A stretch of DNA of 64,000 bases from Kuafuiihalomonas sp039024635 (GTDB lineage Bacteria; Myxococcota; Kuafuiibacteriia; Kuafuiibacteriales; Kuafuiibacteriaceae). The translations under genes were made by a program, and so were the position numbers. This document shows, piece by piece, positions 40,964 to 50,255 of this stretch. How positions within the stretch are numbered: the first letter of the stretch is position 1; every line of letters starts with the position of its first letter. The notes beneath the pieces were generated by a model that saw only the letters and a program-made list of their open reading frames with translations, did no database searches and was not told the origin of the DNA. The DNA is taken from contig JBCCQA010000005.1 of assembly GCA_039024635.1 (NCBI GenBank), positions 62,001 through 126,000 on the forward strand, read 5' to 3'.

Positions 40964-41422
40964 TCAGGCTCCTGGATCTGGGAGAGTCGCCGCCGGGGCA
41001 GCGGTCGAAAGGTGAAGGTCGGTAAAGTCGGGGTCGCCGGTCTGGGCGGTCACGACCAGGGTCCACTGGAGGATCCCTTGGCCGGCTGCGCTGCGCGCGA
41101 TCGTGCCGCTGTTCGTGCCCGCCACGGTCGTCAGTGACGCGGTCCCTGCGCCCACCGTGAGGGTCGCGGCCAGCGTCGTCCCACCCGAGACCCCGACCGC
41201 GAAGCCGATGCTCTCGACGTAGCTCGGGACGTACAGCCAGCCCCGCAACAGGGGTCGCGTCGTGACCTGGGCCCGGACGATGCCCTGCCAGTCGGCTCTC
41301 TGGACGTGCTGCTCGGTGGCGTAGTTCTGGGCCTCGATCACGTCCCGGAGGTCCTCGAAGACGATGGCCTGCCCGAGGCTGAAAACTCGGGGGCTCAGGG
41401 TGCCCGGCGTCGCGGTCTTCAT
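40964..41422 (-). CDS. Tail tip protein, unknown
   Basis: 152 aa. Starts MKTATPGTLSPRVFSLGQAI; a helical first third is followed by Gly/Thr-rich beta repeats (GVSGGTTLAATLTVGAGTAS). It overlaps the upstream tail gene by 4 bp. No named family; a tail spike or adaptor subunit is plausible from position. Confidence 0.6.
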   Translation of the reverse strand: MKTATPGTLSPRVFSLGQAIVFEDLRDVIEAQNYATEQHVQRADWQGIVRAQVTTRPLLRGWLYVPSYVESIGFAVGVSGGTTLAATLTVGAGTASLTTVAGTNSGTIARSAAGQGILQWTLVVTAQTGDPDFTDLHLSTAAPAATLPDPGA

Positions 41423-42030
41423 CGGACCACCCCCCAGGCCGAAAGGCTCAACAGCTGGAATCCGAATAGTGAGAGTGGCTCGGCGAATTCGTTAAAGACC
41501 AGGGCGTCCGTCCGGACGCGAAGCGCGATCGAGACGGCGCTGGAGGAAGGGGTCGCAACATCGACCTCAACAGTCCCCTCGTAGACCCGAGGGTACGCGC
41601 CAACGACAAGCTTCTCGGGGTCGATGTCGGAGCCCTCGATACCTCCGGGGATCACGATGCGGTCCCGCTCAGCGGCCGGCGTTTCGTCGGGCCCGATGAC
41701 GCCGCTGACTTCCACCGTAGACTCCACAATCGCCGAGACCGCGAACGTGTAGGCGAACCTGACCGCGTCCACGTGCTCCTGGATCACGACTTGGCCCGTC
41801 CACTCGTCGGCCTGGGAAGTGACTCCGTTTCGGCTGAATCCAAGGCCCTGAGCGGTCGTGTAGTCGGCCGGATACGCCCAGGCCGCCAGATGCATGCCGC
41901 CGGTCGTCGAGAGCGCGTAGGCCGACGCCAGGGCGCTCCTGGGCACCTCTCCAGTGAACCGAGCCCGGGGGTGATAGGCCGCCTTTCGGGTCGGGGGCGC
42001 CGTGAGTCGCCTCTCGTCGCCGATGCTCAC
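41419..42030 (-). CDS. Tail tip protein, unknown
   Basis: 203 aa from GTG 42030. Beta-rich (YTFAVSAIVESTVEVSGVIG, VYEGTVEVDVATPSSSAVSI). It overlaps both neighbours by 4 bp (ATGA/GTGA). No family recognised; belongs to the tail tip operon by position. Confidence 0.6.
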   Translation of the reverse strand: MSIGDERRLTAPPTRKAAYHPRARFTGEVPRSALASAYALSTTGGMHLAAWAYPADYTTAQGLGFSRNGVTSQADEWTGQVVIQEHVDAVRFAYTFAVSAIVESTVEVSGVIGPDETPAAERDRIVIPGGIEGSDIDPEKLVVGAYPRVYEGTVEVDVATPSSSAVSIALRVRTDALVFNEFAEPLSLFGFQLLSLSAWGVVR

Positions 42031-42908
42031 GACACGCCTCCGATAATGGCCAGGCTCAGGATCGCGACCTGAGGGAGCCGGATGATCTCGAAGACCGCGC
42101 CCTCCTTGGAGGCCTCCTCGACCTGTCGGTCCGAAAGGTGTCCGACCGTTAGGGTCTGAGTGCCGTCGAAATCGACGTCGGGGCTCTGGCTCCCGAAGGC
42201 TCGGATCGCTCGGGTGAAGATCCTGCGGCCACCGGGCGCGAAGGCGGCGACCGCGTACAGGCCGAACGCAAAGGCCGACAGCGTGAACGGCTGCCCGAAG
42301 AAGTAGAGCTGAGTGTTCGAAGTGAAGAGAAACCGGGGCGGCTCAGTCCCGACCGTCCAGGTGTTGGTGCCGACCTCGCTGGTCGGGGCCAGATCGACGT
42401 CGGTGCGCTCGCCTCGGACGTACAGGATCGCTCGCTGAAGCTCCGGAATCGGCTGAGGGCTCAGCTCCCAGGTCCCAGACATCGCCACACCATTCCCGAG
42501 GCCGTCGAACGTGGCGGAAGCGACCTCCTGGGGCTCGGTCTGGCCGTCGCCTAGCCCAAGGGTGAAGCGACTGTTCGGCGTGCCGAAAGCGAAGCACCGG
42601 ACCCCCGCGGTCTTCCAGCCCGGGCGCCGAGGGACGACCCAGCGGGTCAGCTCTCGGAAGCGTTCAGTCGGCGTGAAGAGGAGCGCGTTTCGGTAGCCGT
42701 TCTCCGGAGCCGGGTCGTCGAGGCCGAAGGCGCTGTCGTCGAAGTCACCCGGGAACGAGACCGACAGCATCATGCTGGGCTCGATGCGCTGACTGTTGCT
42801 CACACCGGCCAGGGTCCGGAGAAGCTTTGCGCCGCCGGCCCGGCCCGAGGCGACAGCGTCCGAGTCCAGGGCCCCGATGCTGAGGGTCTCGATATCGCGA
42901 ACGCTCAT
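42027..42908 (-). CDS. Tail tip protein, unknown
   Basis: 293 aa. Starts MSVRDIETLSIGALDSDAVA. Mixed beta protein (RFTLGLGDGQTEPQEVASAT, NTQLYFFGQPFTLSAFAFGL, DFDGTQTLTVGHLSDRQVEE). Overlaps neighbours by 4 bp on both sides. Unrecognised; a structural tail or receptor-binding subunit by position. Confidence 0.6.
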   Translation of the reverse strand: MSVRDIETLSIGALDSDAVASGRAGGAKLLRTLAGVSNSQRIEPSMMLSVSFPGDFDDSAFGLDDPAPENGYRNALLFTPTERFRELTRWVVPRRPGWKTAGVRCFAFGTPNSRFTLGLGDGQTEPQEVASATFDGLGNGVAMSGTWELSPQPIPELQRAILYVRGERTDVDLAPTSEVGTNTWTVGTEPPRFLFTSNTQLYFFGQPFTLSAFAFGLYAVAAFAPGGRRIFTRAIRAFGSQSPDVDFDGTQTLTVGHLSDRQVEEASKEGAVFEIIRLPQVAILSLAIIGGVS

Positions 42909-45214
42909 GCGTAGCTCCAGAGGGGGTCAGGCGTGGCGCCGATGGCCCCGGTTCCGACCGAGCCGAAGAAGACGTAGCGGTCCCGCTGATCGCCGGTCGC
43001 TTCGTCGGCCTCGGCCGTGATGATGGTGGTCCCAGGGGCAAGAGCGCCGTCGAAGTCCCCGTCGAGTTCGATCTGGTCGGACCCCGCACTGATGACCTCT
43101 TGGGTCAGGCCCGAGGCCAGGAGGACACCGTCGGCGCCGATGAGCTGGACGACGTCACCACCTTCGAAGGCGTCGGCGTCTTCCTTGGGCAGGTCCTCCG
43201 CCGAGTCCGTCGCCGTGTACTGATTGGGCTCGACGGTCGCGGTGTTACCGCTCACCGAGGCCACGTCGGCCGCCGGCGCGATGCGGCCCAGCCGGATATC
43301 CGGGGCCACCAAGAGAGACAGCTCCAGGAAGAAGCCTCGGGCTGCGCTCCACTTCTCCTCGCGCTCGACACACTCGGCCCAGGCGTTCACGAACCCCCGG
43401 GCGCCCGTTGCCGTGTTGACGAGCCCTTGGAGCGTCACCCGAGCGCTCAGGCCAGGACGGAGATCCCAGAGCGCGGCGTCGGCCGCGATGTCGAGTCGCG
43501 TGCTGGGCCTGAACGTCCTCCAGAGTCGGGTCAGGGCTCGGGACTCCAGGACGTCGGCAGCGGCGTCATCGACGCCTGCGCCTCGGACCGGAAGCTCGAG
43601 GGTGTTGGCCTCGACCTCGAACTCGTCGGCGGGATCGAAGATCCGCCCGAAGCTTGCCCACGTGACGTTGACCTGCCGGTCTTGGCGTCCCAGCCGAAAC
43701 TGAACCGCCGACGTCGTGGACTCCAGGTCCCGGGCCGCATCGACCTCGGGCAGGTGGTGGCCGGGCCCGATTCGCCGCCCGAACACCTGGTCCTGACCGA
43801 TCGTCACCGTCGGGGCCTGCCCGTTCAGCGGGAGCTGCGGAAGGATACAGGTCAGCTTGCCGCCGATGCTGGTCAGGACGAGTCCGAAGGGCTTCAGGAA
43901 CTCGGCATCGACCAGCTTCTCGAACGTCATGGGCTCAGGCCCGAGGACGAACTGGGACAGGTCCCAGCCCGCGGCTTCGCCCTGCCGGAGCCGATAGAAG
44001 GACGAGTAGTCCACCTCCGAGGCCTTGAGCCCGATCCCGTACCCACTCGGCAGGCTGGCGAACGACCGGAGGTCGTCCGTCTCCATGGGGTTCGCGTAGG
44101 CGAGCCCGTCGTTCGGATTGGCCGAGCTGGTCGCGATGCAGAGGATTAGGTCGAGGACGTTCGTCGTCGGGGTCCAACCCGTGAGTGTCCCGTCCGCCCC
44201 CACCTTGGTCCGGAAGTCCCCGAGAGCCGCCGACTTCACGATCCTGTATGCCCCAGGAGCCAGCTCAGACCGCTTCGAGCCCACATGGGCGCGCTCGATG
44301 ACCCGTGACGCGGTGAAGCGACCCGGGGCCCGGATGACGACGATCTCAGCCTCGGACTCGTCTCGCCGTGTGATGGCCACGGGCTCGCCCGTGATCCCGC
44401 CGCTGTCCGGGAACACGTCGAAGCGGGGGCCGCTCGAAACAACCGTGACGGCTGGGTTCTCTTCGGACTCGGCTTCGTCGAGGTTGGCCCGGCCGACCGT
44501 CGTGATCTCGAAGTCCGTCGGGGCTCGGGGCGTCCGACGCTTCCGCCAGTTCTCGGAAAGCTCGGCCTTGATGATCCAAGCGTTGTGATCCTCGCTGAAC
44601 TCGACGCCCTTCACCCGGAAGGCGCCGACGAGGACTCGGTCGGCGTCCGAGGTGGCCGACATCGGCGCGATGTAGAGCCGCGCCTCTCGATTCTTCAGGC
44701 TGTTGGGGTAGCGGTAGAGGCTCGTCCCTCGGGCGTGCTCCACCACCTGGGTTCCAAGCCAGCCTCGATCGACTGTCTCGGGCAGGCCCGTCACTCGGAC
44801 GGCTTCTGCAGCGATCCAGTAGACGTCCCCAATCGTGGCGCTGAAGCCCGAGGGTAGAGGCACCGTGGTGGCTAGGGCCGACATCGTCCCCGAGAGCAGG
44901 GTCTCGGCTTCGGCGCCCAGCCGGAGCAGGTTCGTGACCTCGCCGTTGAAGTCCTGAACCGCCAAGGCCAAGGCGCCCGAGTCCTTGGTCACGCCGTACT
45001 TCAGCCAATCGAGCTGGCTGGACTGTAGGTCCGGGAGGGCGGCCAGGTAGGGACGCCACGAACCCTCCCCCGCGCCGAGGGCGCGAAGACGGTCGGGCTC
45101 GACGTGCGTCAGCCTCCAGGGGCCGTCTCGGTCGCCGAGACCGCTGACTTCGACCCAGGCCACGAAGGCGCGATCGTCCAGCTGAAGCTCGGTCTGAAAG
45201 TCAGACAATGACAA
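42905..45214 (-). CDS. Large tail hub/tip protein
   Basis: 769 aa. Begins with a strand-rich region (DRAFVAWVEVSGLGDRDGPW), central part resembles the phage tail hub/host-specificity arrangement with several OB-like and Ig-like segments, and ends in VFFGSVGTGAIGATPDPLWS. Two genes downstream of the tape measure is where siphophages encode the central tail protein (Tal/gpJ-type), so that role is proposed. Start is uncertain: TTG 45214 overlaps the previous stop region by 14 bp and another TTG follows two codons later. Confidence 0.65.
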   Translation of the reverse strand: MSLSDFQTELQLDDRAFVAWVEVSGLGDRDGPWRLTHVEPDRLRALGAGEGSWRPYLAALPDLQSSQLDWLKYGVTKDSGALALAVQDFNGEVTNLLRLGAEAETLLSGTMSALATTVPLPSGFSATIGDVYWIAAEAVRVTGLPETVDRGWLGTQVVEHARGTSLYRYPNSLKNREARLYIAPMSATSDADRVLVGAFRVKGVEFSEDHNAWIIKAELSENWRKRRTPRAPTDFEITTVGRANLDEAESEENPAVTVVSSGPRFDVFPDSGGITGEPVAITRRDESEAEIVVIRAPGRFTASRVIERAHVGSKRSELAPGAYRIVKSAALGDFRTKVGADGTLTGWTPTTNVLDLILCIATSSANPNDGLAYANPMETDDLRSFASLPSGYGIGLKASEVDYSSFYRLRQGEAAGWDLSQFVLGPEPMTFEKLVDAEFLKPFGLVLTSIGGKLTCILPQLPLNGQAPTVTIGQDQVFGRRIGPGHHLPEVDAARDLESTTSAVQFRLGRQDRQVNVTWASFGRIFDPADEFEVEANTLELPVRGAGVDDAAADVLESRALTRLWRTFRPSTRLDIAADAALWDLRPGLSARVTLQGLVNTATGARGFVNAWAECVEREEKWSAARGFFLELSLLVAPDIRLGRIAPAADVASVSGNTATVEPNQYTATDSAEDLPKEDADAFEGGDVVQLIGADGVLLASGLTQEVISAGSDQIELDGDFDGALAPGTTIITAEADEATGDQRDRYVFFGSVGTGAIGATPDPLWSYA

Positions 45215-46025
45215 CCCCGTCGATATCGGTCGCTAGACCAGCCACACGCGTTTGAAGGTTCACGGCCCACCGGTATGAGTGTTGACCGTCCCGACTCATG
45301 GGATCGTCGAGAGAGTCTGTCGTGAGGGTCTGAAAGCCCTGGCCGGCCGCCACGCGGGCCAAGTCCTCATATAGCCGGAACCGGCGTCCGGGCCGGATAC
45401 TCTCCACCCAGGCGTGCTCGAAGGTGTTGGCCGGTGTCTCGCTGGCGGCGCGTTTCACCAGGGAGCGATCCAGAAGCTCCCACCCGAAGGCTCGCCGGGC
45501 GGCCGTGCTCCCGAAGTCCGTCGTGACGAGCCGTCCCGTGAGGGCCCGGGACTGGCCGATGTTGGCTTCGTCCTGAAGCTCGGAGTCTTCGCTGAGCGGC
45601 GCGCCCGGGAGCCACCAGCCTGGAAGGCGGCTTGGAGCCGTCACGATGCCGGCCGGCGGCGTCGTCGAGCCCTCGAAGCCAAAGACTGCCGGGTCCAGCG
45701 TCGTGGCCGGGTCCTCCCAGAGGAGCGTTATGAAGCCCGCGCTGATACTGGCTTGGATCCGAGGCTCACCCCCCACGAAAGTCAGCGACACCGACGGGAT
45801 GAAGGTCAGGGCGTCGGGATGGGTCGCCAAACACGACTGAAGCTGGGTCAGCAGGTCGCCGTCGCCTGAAGCCCCGTCCGTTCTGCTGTCTCCGACAGGC
45901 CAGTAGTCCCGCCCAGGCTGAGCCGTGAAGGTACAGCTGGCCGTGAAGCCGCCGAGCGTGGCGCGCAGGACGTAGCTGGCCGCGTCGAAACGAGCTGGGT
46001 AGATGACGGCGCCGTTGGTGGTCAC
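45201..46025 (-). CDS. Distal-tail-type protein after tape measure
   Basis: 274 aa from GTG 46025, overlapping the tape measure stop by 4 bp. Strand-rich with YPARFDAASYVLRATLGGFT and FGWELLDRSLVKRAASETPA. The position directly after the tape measure is that of the distal tail protein (Dit) in siphophages. No decisive motif, so the role is inferred from synteny. Confidence 0.6.
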   Translation of the reverse strand: MTTNGAVIYPARFDAASYVLRATLGGFTASCTFTAQPGRDYWPVGDSRTDGASGDGDLLTQLQSCLATHPDALTFIPSVSLTFVGGEPRIQASISAGFITLLWEDPATTLDPAVFGFEGSTTPPAGIVTAPSRLPGWWLPGAPLSEDSELQDEANIGQSRALTGRLVTTDFGSTAARRAFGWELLDRSLVKRAASETPANTFEHAWVESIRPGRRFRLYEDLARVAAGQGFQTLTTDSLDDPMSRDGQHSYRWAVNLQTRVAGLATDIDGVVIV

Positions 46026-47782
46026 GCGCCCTCGGCCTCCAGCTGGTCTTGCAGGGTGCGCCGCATTCTTCGGTCTACGAGCAGCCCCCCGAACAGGTTC
46101 ACGTTGACGGTACGGTTCGTGACCCCGCCGCCCTGGATGAGCTGACGATTGCCGACGGCGGAGCCTGCCCCGGTGGCGGCCGTTCGCTGTGCAGCCGAAG
46201 ACTGCCCGCCGCCGCCCAGCGCTGCAGAAACGGCCTTTAAAGCCACGCCACCAGCGATCGCAACAGGGCCCAACACACTGCCTGCACCGAAGGCCTGAAA
46301 GCCCGGAATCACGGCGAGGGGAGAGAGGGTCAGAGCGGCGGTGCCGACCTGGATCATGAGGTCGCCCAGAAGGCCAATGATCCCCGCGATGAAGCGTTTC
46401 ATGGAGCCCTCGGCTCCACTGAGGGCCCCGCCGATCGTGCTTCCCAGTCCACTAAGCACCGAGCCCAGAGAGCCGACCATCTGCTCGGCGGCGCCTCGGA
46501 GGATGTCGCCCGCCGTGATGATCTCCTGACCGCCGATGAGGCCCATCTCCTGAAGCTCGTTCTGGACCGTCCTCGAGAGCTGCTGGCCCTTGAACCGGGC
46601 TAGGTTGATCATGCTGTCAAACTGGATCTCCAGCTGCTCAACAATCGGACCAAAGAAGCTGCCTTCTTTCTTCTGGTCGTCGTCTCCGCCGCCGGAGGGA
46701 ATGATGCCTCCACCGGTCCGGCTAGCGCCAGGACGTCCGACGGAGACACCTGTACCCGCAGCCGCGGTCAGGCTGTTGGCCAGGTTCTCCAGCGCCTCGA
46801 GCGACTCGCGGAGCGCAGGATCGATCGCGGCCAGTGAGCCGCCGCCCGACGTCGGACCGCGCGCCGTGCCGTCCTCATTGAGCGGCGTAACGTCGCCGAT
46901 GGTGGAGAGTCCAAGTCCTCGACGAACCGTCGCACGGAAGTCCTCCGCCATCTTGATGGCTCCGAGCATTCCATTGATGGTGCCGGCCAGCCCCTTCGCG
47001 ATGGCACCGAAGAAGGTGTTGACGGCCTTCACGCCCTCCTCGCTGCCGAAGATATTCTGGAGTTCGATGACGAAGCCGGAGAGCGAATCGATGCTGGCGC
47101 TCAAGGAGCCTGACCGAGTCACGGCCTGGCCGAGGACTTCCTGAAAGTCGCCGGTGTTAGCCTCCAGGACCGCGAGCCGGGTGGCCAAGGTCTGACCGTT
47201 GGCCTCCGCGATCGCGAAGAGCCCGTTCAGCTGGCGCTGGGCATCACCCGCGTCCTTAGCGCTGATCCCGTAGCGAGTCAGTGCCGAAACCTGTCCTCCG
47301 AGGGCACGTGCCGCCAGCCGAGCCGCCGAGTTAAAGTCTGAGCCAGTCGCTTCGGCGAGGCCGATGGTCGCTCGGGTTGCGTTCTCCAGTTCGCCCGGCA
47401 TGACCCCAAGGGCCGCAAGTGTCCCCTGGAGCTGAAGAAGCTGCTCGTCCCCGACTCCGATGGACTGCTGAATTGCGCCGTTGAAGCGCTGGAGGCTCTG
47501 GAAGTTTTCCTCTGTGAACTGGCCCCGAAGACGAATGGCCGCGATGGCGCGACGCTCAGCGCGCTCTTGCTCCGACGCCAGGTCGATGAGGTTGTCGATG
47601 GCGCCAGCGAAGGCACCGACCGAGCCGGCGACGAGACGATACGCCTTCCCCACCAGCTCCAGGCTCTGATTGATGGCCGTGGACGCATTGAGGAACGAGT
47701 TGACCGAGCGCTTTAGACCCTTGGTGATCTCGCTGTCGTCGTAGCCGATCTTGATGAAGGGCTGTCTACTTCGCCGAGCCAC
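46022..47782 (-). CDS. Tail tape measure protein
   Basis: 586 aa from GTG 47782. A long helical protein with coiled-coil heptads (residues ~20-260, for example EQERAERRAIAAIRLRGQ and LGVMPGELENATRATIGLAE) and a C-terminal hydrophobic Gly-rich region (~420-520, IAGIIGLLGDLMIQVGTAAL) typical of tape measures. It directly follows the frameshifted tail assembly chaperone. Its length would predict a tail of roughly 80-90 nm if it follows the usual ~0.15 nm per residue. It overlaps the previous frame by 17 bp. Confidence 0.88.
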   Translation of the reverse strand: MARRSRQPFIKIGYDDSEITKGLKRSVNSFLNASTAINQSLELVGKAYRLVAGSVGAFAGAIDNLIDLASEQERAERRAIAAIRLRGQFTEENFQSLQRFNGAIQQSIGVGDEQLLQLQGTLAALGVMPGELENATRATIGLAEATGSDFNSAARLAARALGGQVSALTRYGISAKDAGDAQRQLNGLFAIAEANGQTLATRLAVLEANTGDFQEVLGQAVTRSGSLSASIDSLSGFVIELQNIFGSEEGVKAVNTFFGAIAKGLAGTINGMLGAIKMAEDFRATVRRGLGLSTIGDVTPLNEDGTARGPTSGGGSLAAIDPALRESLEALENLANSLTAAAGTGVSVGRPGASRTGGGIIPSGGGDDDQKKEGSFFGPIVEQLEIQFDSMINLARFKGQQLSRTVQNELQEMGLIGGQEIITAGDILRGAAEQMVGSLGSVLSGLGSTIGGALSGAEGSMKRFIAGIIGLLGDLMIQVGTAALTLSPLAVIPGFQAFGAGSVLGPVAIAGGVALKAVSAALGGGGQSSAAQRTAATGAGSAVGNRQLIQGGGVTNRTVNVNLFGGLLVDRRMRRTLQDQLEAEGA

Positions 47783-48158
47783 GCTTCACCTCCCGGTAGT
47801 GGGCTGCTCGAAGGACCCCCTTGGCCTCGACCTCGAAGGCGCTCAGCCGATCGATATCCTCGGGACAGGCGTCCACGTCGCCGCTTCGGAAGCGGGCCAC
47901 GGGCCGGACCAGCTCGGGCATTGAGGCCAAGACGAGGGCCGGGTGGATGCGGAAGCCCACGCCCCGGCCGTCCTCGAACACGTCCCCGCCGTCGTCCCAC
48001 GGGACGCCTTCGTCATGCTTGTCCCAGCGGCCGGCGAGAGTCATGGGTTCGAGGATTCCTTTCAGTCGCTCCGTATCATCCGGCGGTGAGTCGAGGGCTC
48101 GAAGGTCCGGGAGCGCGTCCTTCGGGCTGGCTGTTGCAACCCACCTGAGAACGCCCCC
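47766..48158 (-). CDS. Frameshift extension of tail assembly chaperone (T domain of gpGT-like)
   Basis: This frame has no ribosome site or start of its own; it becomes protein-like only after the slippery site, reading GVLRWVATASPKDALPDLRA, WDKHDEGVPWDDGGDVFEDG and RIHPALVLASMPELVRPVAR. Joined to the upstream frame by a -2 shift it gives a product of about 298 aa. It overlaps the tape measure start by 17 bp. In tailed phages the long form is made as a minor product and helps load tail tube subunits on the tape measure. The part upstream of ~48158 in this frame is noise. Confidence 0.72.
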   Translation of the reverse strand, partial: GGVLRWVATASPKDALPDLRALDSPPDDTERLKGILEPMTLAGRWDKHDEGVPWDDGGDVFEDGRGVGFRIHPALVLASMPELVRPVARFRSGDVDACPEDIDRLSAFEVEAKGVLRAAHYREVKRGSAK

Positions 48159-48660
48159 GGGCAGGCCCGAGCTGGTGGCGCTTGATGATGGCCTCGACCA
48201 GGAGCTTGGCCAGCCCCAGGTCGAAGTCGACCAGCTCGGCGGGCTTGGGGACGGGCTTGTCGAAGCCCCGCACCTGAACACCGCAGTCCCCGAGAACTCC
48301 GCGGACGTACTCTCGAAGTCGCTTCGTGGCGCTGGGGGCCAGCTTGTTCTCGTACAGCTCGGGGGCCAGGTCCTTGTTGAGCCCTTTCCGGAGCGCGGCC
48401 ACTTCCTTGGCGTTCTCGGCCGCCATGTTGACCCCGGCCTGCACCCAGCCGTCGAGGACGTCGCTCGCCACCATGCGGAACTCGATGGCCGCGTCCTCGG
48501 CCTCGAACTGCTCCACCAGATCGGCGGAGTGCTTCTGGGCCTTGGCGAAGGCGCGGTCACCCACCCCGCCCTCAATGAAGTCATCGCGGTCCGGCTGGGG
48601 GACGACCTCGGCGAAAGTGACCCAGTCCTTGCTTCCCAGCGTTCGTGCTTTCAGTCCCAT
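48076..48660 (-). CDS. Tail assembly chaperone, short form (gpG-like)
   Basis: 194-aa zero-frame product. Helical, acidic/basic alternating (FEAEDAAIEFRMVASDVLDG, LNKDLAPELYENKLAPSATK). It lies between the tail tube gene and the tape measure, exactly the slot of lambda G. Near its C-terminus the mRNA reads CGG GGG CGT; a ribosome slipping back two bases on the GGG codon would read GGG GGC GTT and continue in the frame that ends at 47766. Without slippage, translation ends at 48076 after about 20 more residues of unstructured sequence. Confidence 0.8.
   Translation of the reverse strand: MGLKARTLGSKDWVTFAEVVPQPDRDDFIEGGVGDRAFAKAQKHSADLVEQFEAEDAAIEFRMVASDVLDGWVQAGVNMAAENAKEVAALRKGLNKDLAPELYENKLAPSATKRLREYVRGVLGDCGVQVRGFDKPVPKPAELVDFDLGLAKLLVEAIIKRHQLGPARGRSQVGCNSQPEGRAPGPSSPRLTAG
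48152..48158 (-). promoter_or_regulatory. Predicted -2 ribosomal frameshift slippery site (GGGGGCG on minus strand)
   Basis: The minus-strand sequence is CCCGGGGGCGTT. The G5 run lets the glycine tRNA on GGG re-pair two bases back on another GGG, shifting into the downstream frame. As I recall, phage Mu uses a closely similar G-run for the -2 shift in its tail chaperone; most phages use -1. A +1 shift would also reach the same frame. Confidence 0.6.
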
Positions 48661-48663
48661 GGC

Positions 48664-49818
48664 TCAGGCTCTCCCGAGCACGAACCGGCGGGCGGCCGTG
48701 CCTTTCTTGGTCCGGAAGGTGACGCTCTGCATGTCGCGGCCCCCGTCGTCTCCGGGCCCATCCTCCGTGACCTGGACGGTTGGGATATGGAGCGCGAACG
48801 AGGCGGGCCCGGTCCCGATCTGGACCGTCAGCGAGCCCACCCCAGCAGAGCGTCGAAGCGCCGTGTAGGTCTCTTCGAAGGGGATCTGGATCTGGACAGT
48901 GGGATGCATGTCCATGACCAGGTGACCGGATCGGAGGTTGAACTCTCCGATGTCCTTGCGAGCCGCCGCCGTGAGCTGGAAGTCCACGTTGATCTCCGAG
49001 ATCCCGGAGAGTCGCTGGCCATTGTAGAAGACCCGGGCCACCCGAAGCGGCGTCGTCGGGGTGCTGCCGGTCTGGATGTCGGGCAGCGTCGCCCGGTCGA
49101 TGGCCGAGTCGATCTTGTCGTCGGCCATCAGGGTCATGTTGAGGAGCGCCTGAGCCTCCCCAGAGGCCGCGATGCTCGCCGACGTGGCTCTCAGACCAGG
49201 AAGCTCGTAGAGGTCACCGTTCGTCCCTCCGCGGTCGTAGGCCGCGTAGAGGGTGGGCTCGCCGTCGAGGCCTTCCGCCGGCGCCCAGTTCCGGACGCCT
49301 TGGACCAGGTCCGGGGTGATGTCGAGGGTTCGGTCCAGCGTGACGTCGGTTCCGCTCACGGCCGTGACGTAGGCCCAGCGCCCTTCGCCGCTCGACGTGT
49401 TGCGGAGGTACAGGAGGGCGCCTGCCGCCAGCCCCGTGACGGCCGCGTCGAGCGTCAGCGTGGTCCCGGTGACGGAGCCGCCTTCGCCGCCGAGGCTGGT
49501 CGGCGGAGCCATGATGTTCCCCACCGCGAAGTCGAAGTAGTCCGCCGCGGGGGGCGAGACACCGTCCCCGATTCCGGCGGCCTGGAAGCCCACGACCTCC
49601 AACCCGACCTGGAACTCGGCCGAGCGGGGACCCGACATCGCGGGCGGCTCACCGATGGTGCCGATGACGGTGTTCCGCTCGATGAGGGCGGCGCCATCCG
49701 AGAGGTCGCCTAGATTCTCGACCGGAACAGCGACCAGCTGGCCGGCGCCTGGGTTCTCGGCGTAGTTGGCCTCCTGGGCCCAATGGAGTCGGCGGATGCG
49801 GGTTCTGGGGTCTGCCAT
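48664..49818 (-). CDS. Major tail tube protein
   Basis: 384 aa. A beta-rich protein with two long strands-and-loop domains: GPRSAEFQVGLEVVGFQAAG, GSVTGTTLTLDAAVTGLAAG (an Ig-like insertion) and DFQLTAAARKDIGEFNLRSG. Its position between the tail-terminator-type gene and the tail chaperone, and its length, match the tail tube subunit of siphophages, with an extra inserted domain. It stops 3 bp before the chaperone start. Very high expression is expected. Confidence 0.7.
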   Translation of the reverse strand: MADPRTRIRRLHWAQEANYAENPGAGQLVAVPVENLGDLSDGAALIERNTVIGTIGEPPAMSGPRSAEFQVGLEVVGFQAAGIGDGVSPPAADYFDFAVGNIMAPPTSLGGEGGSVTGTTLTLDAAVTGLAAGALLYLRNTSSGEGRWAYVTAVSGTDVTLDRTLDITPDLVQGVRNWAPAEGLDGEPTLYAAYDRGGTNGDLYELPGLRATSASIAASGEAQALLNMTLMADDKIDSAIDRATLPDIQTGSTPTTPLRVARVFYNGQRLSGISEINVDFQLTAAARKDIGEFNLRSGHLVMDMHPTVQIQIPFEETYTALRRSAGVGSLTVQIGTGPASFALHIPTVQVTEDGPGDDGGRDMQSVTFRTKKGTAARRFVLGRA

Positions 49819-49820
49819 GG

Positions 49821-50255
49821 TCAGTCTTCCTCGTTGATGATGACGGTCAGCTCTATCGCAGCGAAGCTGTCGTTCGGGTCTAGCGACTCAGCGGTCAGCC
49901 GCTCAATGATCCCGGGCTCCACGAACTGGATCCCCGGGCTCCATTGCTCCTTGCGCTCAAGGGCCCGAGCTATTCGTGCCGCCTCTCGGACGGGCCGAAC
50001 CTCGGACTCGAATGCCCCCTGGCTGCTGAAGCCAATCAGGATAGCCGCGGTGTACTCCGCCCGGGCTGGGTCGTCCGCCGGCTCAAGCAGTGCGTCACGA
50101 GTCACACCCACGAACTGAAACGCGCGATCATCGACGTGCCCGCCGTACAGCAGATCGCCTTTATCCCGAAAGCGGTAGATCTCCGTCGGCTTGGAAGGCG
50201 GAGTTACGCCGGCCACAACCTCGCCGACCTCACGGAGGGCGGTCTCGATGTTCAT
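49821..50255 (-). CDS. Tail terminator/head-tail joining-type protein
   Basis: 144 aa. MNIETALREVGEVVAGVTPP at the start and strand pattern EYTAAILIGFSSQGAFESEV resemble the lambda gpU/HK97 gp10-type tail terminator fold. It lies 2 bp before the tail tube gene and overlaps the connector gene before it by 4 bp. Function proposed from position. Confidence 0.6.
   Translation of the reverse strand: MNIETALREVGEVVAGVTPPSKPTEIYRFRDKGDLLYGGHVDDRAFQFVGVTRDALLEPADDPARAEYTAAILIGFSSQGAFESEVRPVREAARIARALERKEQWSPGIQFVEPGIIERLTAESLDPNDSFAAIELTVIINEED

Noticed and set aside
43100..44149. 349-aa plus-strand frame inside the tail hub gene
   Set aside because: Antisense; the minus-strand frame has operon-type overlaps on both ends.
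47821..49713. 630-aa plus-strand open frame opposite the tail tube and chaperone genes
   Set aside because: Antisense shadow of recognisable phage structural genes; no start site and no domain.
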